Part shown: one piece after another, positions 6,681 through 9,804 of the stretch
Position numbering within the stretch: position 1 is the first letter of the stretch
Layout: the number at the start of each line of letters is the position of its first letter
Assembly (NCBI GenBank): GCA_003486645.1
Contig: DNGI01000359.1
Coordinates: 1 to 9,804 of the forward strand
Origin: Cyanobacteria bacterium UBA11370
GTDB lineage: Bacteria > Cyanobacteriota > Cyanobacteriia > Cyanobacteriales > Coleofasciculaceae
Reading direction: 5' to 3'
DNA: 9,804 nucleotides
Made by a program: the position numbers and the translations under genes
Notes under the pieces: generated by a model
Database searches by the model: none
The model's input: the letters and a program-made list of their open reading frames with translations, nothing else
What the model was told of the DNA's origin: nothing

Positions 6681-7464
6681 GGTTTACTTGCTGTAAACCA
6701 TTCATGGTGTACAAAACATCGGGAAACTCCAAGCACCAAGTCGCTGGAAGCACCTCTAATAACCACCAGTTAAATAGATCCCGTTTTCCCTGAGAACCTG
6801 GGAAAACAGCATATCCTTCAAAACAATCATCTAGAATTTCTAGAAGGGCTTCCCGTGCTTGACTCCTTTCAAGAACCCGCAAGGCATTTCGGAATACATC
6901 TAAAGCTTCATCAATTGCCTGTGTTCCTACTGATACTTGAGGAAATAATTGATTGTTGATATTTGAGATAGAAGATTTTTTAGACTCAGCTAACGATAGT
7001 TCTTCAAGACATTTTAAAGTAAAATATAATTCTTTATTGTCGGTTATCTTAGCCTCCTCTAATAATTTAATTGGAGCTTGTAATATATGAATACTAGTAA
7101 TAGCATAGTTATCCCAGATAGATGATTTCATAACTTGGATTAACCAATTAGCTATTAATATTAAAATAATTCTTGGTCTTGTATCATCCGGTAAGTAAGC
7201 CTCCACCGTTGGACTAACTGCAAATCCTAATATTAGCGCCATGAATACATAACGAGAATGACCTAATCCATCATCCTCACTCCACAGTGCATCTAAAACT
7301 TCTTTAATGGCATCCTCTAGGGGAATAGTTCCATCCGCGTCTTCATCATAAAGTTCTTCATAGTGATGCTGCCAGATCTCGTGAAGTAAGTCACGCAAAT
7401 GGTTAGGAATTTCAAACGAGGAGGAAATCTGAAAGTCAGGGTAGTAACATGATAGTAATGTCAT
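6637..7464 (-). CDS. Unrecognised acidic protein downstream of deaminase
   Basis: A 275-residue protein with no family that I recognise. The frame opens at 7509, inside the deaminase gene, but the ATG at 7464 is preceded by AAGGAGG, an almost ideal ribosome binding site, so that start is preferred. It lies 14 bp after the deaminase stop, so the two are one operon. The N-terminal third is acidic (EELYDEDADGTIPLEDAIKE around 36-55). Around 95-112 there is a hydrophobic segment, RPRIILILIANWLIQVM, probably a buried helix rather than a membrane span. The rest looks mostly helical, with a Trp-rich C-terminal patch FNWWLLEVLPATWCLEFPD (231-249). Position and acidity would suit an immunity protein or regulator of the deaminase, but that is inference from context. 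The last residues are encoded by a triplicated 20-bp repeat and may not be ancestral. Confidence 0.75.
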   Translation of the reverse strand: MTLLSCYYPDFQISSSFEIPNHLRDLLHEIWQHHYEELYDEDADGTIPLEDAIKEVLDALWSEDDGLGHSRYVFMALILGFAVSPTVEAYLPDDTRPRIILILIANWLIQVMKSSIWDNYAITSIHILQAPIKLLEEAKITDNKELYFTLKCLEELSLAESKKSSISNINNQLFPQVSVGTQAIDEALDVFRNALRVLERSQAREALLEILDDCFEGYAVFPGSQGKRDLFNWWLLEVLPATWCLEFPDVLYTMNGLQQVNQSSPAIPRVLLKFL

Positions 7465-7478
7465 GGTTGATCCTCCTT

Positions 7479-7931
7479 CTAAGAGTCTGGTGGATATGGG
7501 TGATCCCAAAATACCTCTGATATCTGAATATTGGGGAACTTTTCCTTAAACTGCTCTAGGACATCATTACAACTTTCACAAGGTTTCCTTTCGGTATAAA
7601 GATAAAGTTGTCCCTCCACTTCGTGATCATAAAACATCTTAAGGGTATCTGCAATCGCGGATAGGGCTTTGTATTCAGCGTCAGTATCCATAACGCGACC
7701 TGAGTAAGGATCAACAATAGGCTCAAATTGACCTCCTTCTGACCTTACTTTAGGTTGAGTCGCCGGACTTTTGGCTCTAGATGTTGCCCCAATACCAAAA
7801 GATATGCCGCTTGACAGATGTACCTCAATAACCGCAACATTTCCTTTAGGAAATGGTTTGTTAATATATTCTTCTCGGATAAGAGTGGCATCTGACCGCA
7901 GATGTTCTATTAAATTACGCTCAACTTCCAT
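7479..7931 (-). CDS. Toxin-type nucleic-acid deaminase (BURPS668_1122-like)
   Basis: A 150-residue deaminase-fold protein resembling the toxin-deaminase (BURPS668_1122-like) families described in bacterial polymorphic toxins. An N-terminal strand pair GNVAVIEVHLSSG (30-42) is followed by the first active-site motif D84-A85-E86 in DTDAEYKAL, where Asp replaces the more common His as zinc ligand and E86 is the proton shuttle. Next comes LYLYTERKPCESC (109-121) with the zinc cysteines C118 and C121, then a typical QFKEKFPNIQI helix-strand (127-137). All catalytic positions are present. Members of the fold remove amino groups from cytosine or adenine in nucleic acids; the substrate here cannot be told. 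Unlike most toxin homologues it has no secretion, RHS or pre-toxin domain. The frame stays open for 15 codons before the ATG, back to a TAG. It precedes an unrecognised protein 14 bp downstream. Confidence 0.82.
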   Translation of the reverse strand: MEVERNLIEHLRSDATLIREEYINKPFPKGNVAVIEVHLSSGISFGIGATSRAKSPATQPKVRSEGGQFEPIVDPYSGRVMDTDAEYKALSAIADTLKMFYDHEVEGQLYLYTERKPCESCNDVLEQFKEKFPNIQISEVFWDHPYPPDS

Positions 7932-8038
7932 ACTAGAGGTAGCTGTGATGAGGGTATCGGAAATAGGATTGTCAGTCTAATTTATCAGTTTGGCTAGAAA
8001 CAAGTAAAAACCTTCAATTATTTATTCAAATCAATTCA
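7932..8038. promoter_or_regulatory. Divergent intergenic region, deaminase and Uma2 genes
   Basis: The 107 bp between the divergent starts must hold the promoters for the deaminase cassette (minus) and the Uma2 gene (plus). It is AT-rich, particularly 8008-8038. I could not find a well-spaced -35/-10 pair for either direction and neither start has a strong Shine-Dalgarno sequence. The part next to the deaminase is an open extension of that reading frame, back to an in-frame TAG near 7978. Confidence 0.4.
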
Positions 8039-8590
8039 ATGATTACTTCCCTTACTACACCCAATCCTGTAAAATTCTTTTCCTTAGAAGACTTTATCGC
8101 TCATCCCCCAGAACATACAGAGTGGGTGGATGGCAAACTGGTTGAGAAAACAGGAATGACGTATAAACATGGTCTAGCTCAAGGTAAATTAATTCGTTAT
8201 TGGGGAGATTATATTATCTCTACCGGACAAGGGGGAGAAATTTGTGTAGAAACCCTCTGTCGTACTAACAAACAAGCACGTCGTCCTGATTTAGCTTATA
8301 TTAGTGCTGAACTGTTAGAGCAAGTTGGTGGAAATTTTACGGTTCTTCCGCAAAGTTTTCCTCTAATTGCAGAAGTTGCTTCACCCGATGATAGTGCGGA
8401 GGAATTATTTGCTAAATCTCAAGAATATTTAGAATCCGGATGTCAGGAAGTGTGGTTACTATTTCCCGAAACTCGCTTAGTTCTAATTAATACTCAAAAT
8501 CGTTGGCAATTATTTAATAGGGATGAAGTAGTTAGTAGTCAAATTGTATTAACGGGATTTAGTATCCCTGTGGCTGAGTTATTGGTTTAA
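8039..8590 (+). CDS. Uma2 family PD-(D/E)XK nuclease-fold protein
   Basis: A 183-residue Uma2 (formerly DUF820) protein, a restriction-endonuclease-like fold found in many copies in cyanobacterial genomes and of uncertain role. Visible landmarks: LEDFIAHPPEHTEWVDGKLVEK (16-37), the acidic D84 in RRPDLAYIS, PLIAEVASPDDS (108-119) with E112, K126 in FAKSQEYLESGCQEVWLLFPE (124-144), and a closing strand-rich tail. The expected D, E and K of the fold are present, so the fold looks intact, but cleavage activity is not established for most members. The ATG at 8039 lacks a strong Shine-Dalgarno. It is the only plus-strand gene in the window, divergent from the deaminase and convergent with ndhE. Many Uma2 genes sit in shifting genomic places, so no partnership with neighbours is implied. 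Confidence 0.92.
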   Translation: MITSLTTPNPVKFFSLEDFIAHPPEHTEWVDGKLVEKTGMTYKHGLAQGKLIRYWGDYIISTGQGGEICVETLCRTNKQARRPDLAYISAELLEQVGGNFTVLPQSFPLIAEVASPDDSAEELFAKSQEYLESGCQEVWLLFPETRLVLINTQNRWQLFNRDEVVSSQIVLTGFSIPVAELLV

Positions 8591-8668
8591 CAATAAAAAT
8601 ACCCACCGAATATCGGCAGGCAATCATTATCAAAGTTCAACAAAACAGATGAAGATCTGATTGTTAAC
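8591..8668. other. Convergent intergenic spacer with weak hairpins
   Basis: The 78 bp between the Uma2 stop and the ndhE stop hold two small inverted repeats: CCGA-ATA-TCGG near 8608-8618 and an imperfect AACAAAACAGAT/ATCTGATTGTT near 8639-8664. Either could help end transcription, but neither has a T-run directly after it on the relevant strand, so no firm terminator is called. Confidence 0.3.
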
Positions 8669-8980
8669 TTACCACTTAAGTAAATTAAACTGTTCCATAT
8701 CGACAGTATCGCGGTTGCGGTAAATTGACAGCACAATAGCTAAACCTACGGCAGCTTCAGCAGCAGCTACCGTAATTACAAATACCGTAAAAACCTGACC
8801 TTTAATGCTTTGGGGGTCTATAAAATTAGAAAATCCCATTAAGTTCAGGTTGACTGCATTCAGCATTAATTCAATCGACATTAACACTCGCACAGCATTG
8901 CGGCTGGTAATTAATCCATAGATGCCAATGCAGAATAAAGCAGCGGCTAGAAGTAAAAAGTACTGAAGGTGCAGTTGCAT
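8669..8980 (-). CDS. ndhE: NDH-1 subunit 4L (NdhE/NuoK)
   Basis: A membrane subunit of the thylakoid or plasma-membrane NDH-1 complex, which passes electrons from ferredoxin to plastoquinone and takes part in cyclic electron flow and respiration. The 103 residues form three membrane helices (about 5-23, 29-50 and 62-86). The two conserved membrane glutamates of the NuoK family are visible: E37 in [14 protein letters not shown] and E75 in [13 protein letters not shown], both linked with proton translocation in the E. coli protein. The C-terminus ends in the family-typical MEQFNLLKW. It follows ndhG by 52 bp on the same strand, in the conserved ndhA-I-G-E order, and is the last ndh gene here. 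Start at the ATG (8980). Intact and confidently assigned. Confidence 0.97.
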   Translation of the reverse strand: MQLHLQYFLLLAAALFCIGIYGLITSRNAVRVLMSIELMLNAVNLNLMGFSNFIDPQSIKGQVFTVFVITVAAAEAAVGLAIVLSIYRNRDTVDMEQFNLLKW

Positions 8981-9032
8981 GAATCTCTAATTTGCCAATA
9001 GGGTGTAGGGTGTGGGGATTTTAATCCTAATA
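8981..9032. other. ndhG-ndhE spacer with G-rich direct repeat
   Basis: On the plus strand this 52-bp spacer contains GGGTGTAGGGTGTGGGG (9001-9017 region), an imperfect repeat of the unit GGGTGTA/G. Short repeats of this type are seen in cyanobacterial intergenic DNA. On the transcribed (minus) strand it is C-rich. No separate promoter for ndhE is evident. Confidence 0.4.
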
Positions 9033-9659
9033 CTAACGTGAAGACTTCTTGGAATCACTACCCACTGAAACTAATTCACGAGGTCGTTCTGGTAAAGTGA
9101 AACTTGTTTGAACTTCAGTATCCCTTGGCACTAAACTTTCGGGAATATAATCCCGACGTGCCAAGATAATTGCACCTACCATCGCCATTAACAACAGTAC
9201 AGATGCTAGTTCAAACGGTAGTAAAAAGTCACTGAAGAAATGCTTCCCAATTTCAACAACTGAACCGTCACCCACGACAGCAGTGCTAGTATCAACCGAC
9301 CAACTTGTTGCCAGCACCATTGTTCCTAAGAGAGCAAACAAGCCAACACAAACGAGTGCTGTTGATGCGGTACGAATCCAACGGTTACTAATAGGAACAA
9401 AATCTTCTCTCTTGTTTACCAACATGATGGCAAACAAAATTAGAACGTTCACTGCACCCACATAGATTAATATTTGTGCCGCTGCCACAAAATCAGCATT
9501 CAGCAAAAGATACAACCCAGCAATGCTGATCAAAACACCACCCAGTAAAAAGGCTGAGTACACAATATTAGAAAGCAGGACAACTCCTAAAGCTGACCCA
9601 ATCATCATTACAGATAGTAGGGCAAATGAAACAAACTGTACCCCTTGGGCTAAATTCAC
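9033..9659 (-). CDS. ndhG: NDH-1 subunit 6 (NdhG/NuoJ)
   Basis: A membrane subunit of NDH-1, beside NdhE in the proton-translocating arm. Five hydrophobic segments are seen (about 6-28, 32-53, 59-81, 97-119 and 147-167). LIYVGAVNVLILFAIML (64-80) is the family signature, in the helix that in complex I contains the pi-bulge involved in coupling. It has 208 residues, normal for the cyanobacterial protein, with a polar tail after 170. Start: a GTG at 9659, preceded by AAGGAG and with a TAA in frame just upstream, so no longer form is possible; the N-terminus MNLAQGVQFVSFALL fits the family. The operon genes expected before it (ndhA, ndhI) lie beyond the right edge, past a 145-bp repeat-filled spacer. 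Confidence 0.96.
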   Translation of the reverse strand: MNLAQGVQFVSFALLSVMMIGSALGVVLLSNIVYSAFLLGGVLISIAGLYLLLNADFVAAAQILIYVGAVNVLILFAIMLVNKREDFVPISNRWIRTASTALVCVGLFALLGTMVLATSWSVDTSTAVVGDGSVVEIGKHFFSDFLLPFELASVLLLMAMVGAIILARRDYIPESLVPRDTEVQTSFTLPERPRELVSVGSDSKKSSR

Positions 9660-9683
9660 CGTAGCTTAATCTCCTTATGATAG

Positions 9684-9760
9684 TTTGTTGTTGGTTGTTG
9701 GTTGTTGGTTGTTGGTTGTTGGTTATTGGTTATTGGTTATTGGTTGTTGGTTATTCGTCA
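9684..9760. repeat. Heptamer tandem repeat (TTGGTTR)n
   Basis: Nine consecutive heptamers TTGGTTG or TTGGTTA fill 9691-9753, flanked by degenerate units TTTGTTG (9684-9690) and TTCGTCA (9754-9760). This is the short tandem repeat class known from filamentous cyanobacteria. It lies just upstream of the ndhG ribosome binding site, so on the transcribed strand the leader carries CAACCAA/TAACCAA repeats. Confidence 0.92.
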
Positions 9761-9769
9761 TTGGAAATA

Positions 9770-9804
9770 CAACGCACAACGACAACTAACAACTAACAAC
9801 CAAC
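9770..9804. repeat. Inverted counterpart heptamers (CAACTAA/CAACCAA)
   Basis: Units CAACTAA (9783-9789), CAACTAA (9790-9796) and CAACCAA (9797-9803), with degenerate units before them, are the reverse complement of the TTGGTTG-type heptamers nearby. The two arrays can pair into an extended hairpin in DNA or RNA. The array touches the window edge and probably continues. Confidence 0.75.

Noticed and set aside
7465..7509. Longer form of the deaminase partner beginning inside the deaminase gene
   Set aside because: The AAGGAGG just before the ATG at 7464 clearly marks the start.
9684..9804. CRISPR array
   Set aside because: Seven-base units are contiguous, with no spacers and no cas genes nearby.

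Overview
The window looks like a piece of a cyanobacterial chromosome. It carries six copies of the HIP1 octamer GCGATCGC, two subunits of the cyanobacterial NAD(P)H dehydrogenase-like complex (ndhG, ndhE), families that are abundant in cyanobacteria (DUF29, Uma2), and heptamer tandem repeats between genes. A multicellular or large-genome lineage would fit the repeat load and accessory genes, but the genus cannot be fixed from this sequence alone.

Layout: all genes except one lie on the minus strand. Reading along the minus strand from the right edge: ndhG and ndhE (9659 to 8669, the distal part of an ndh operon whose earlier genes lie outside); then, convergent to them, a plus-strand Uma2 nuclease-fold gene (8039-8590); divergent from it, a two-gene cassette (7931-6637) of a small toxin-type nucleic-acid deaminase and an unrecognised 275-residue acidic protein with a strong ribosome binding site; leuC (6307-4904); a small secreted protein (4819-4436) ended by a good hairpin terminator; an ATPase/TOPRIM-like gene pair with overlapping ends (4247-2543); a SAM-dependent methyltransferase (2483-1674) closely followed by leuD (1655-1032); and a DUF29 gene (698-195).

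How the genes work together: LeuC and LeuD are the two subunits of isopropylmalate isomerase in leucine synthesis. Here about 3.2 kb of unrelated genes on the same strand lies between them. NdhE and NdhG are membrane subunits of NDH-1. The remaining genes are accessory. Two pairs are the best candidates for conflict systems: the AAA-type ATPase with its overlapping TOPRIM-like partner (architecture like split OLD-type, PARIS or AbiL defence systems, but not identifiable as any of them here), and the deaminase with its downstream partner (toxin/immunity-like or effector/regulator-like, but without any secretion or delivery domain).

Intergenic DNA is rich in structure: a nested palindromic element at 806-950 with a perfect 14-bp-arm hairpin, a terminator-like hairpin at 4379-4411, two heptamer tandem repeats (TTTTGAA x4 and TTGGTTR x9, the latter followed by its own inverted counterpart at the window edge), a 20-bp unit present three times across the stop codon of the deaminase partner, a polypurine tract inside an inverted repeat near the left edge, and an inverted repeat bracketing the likely leuC promoter.
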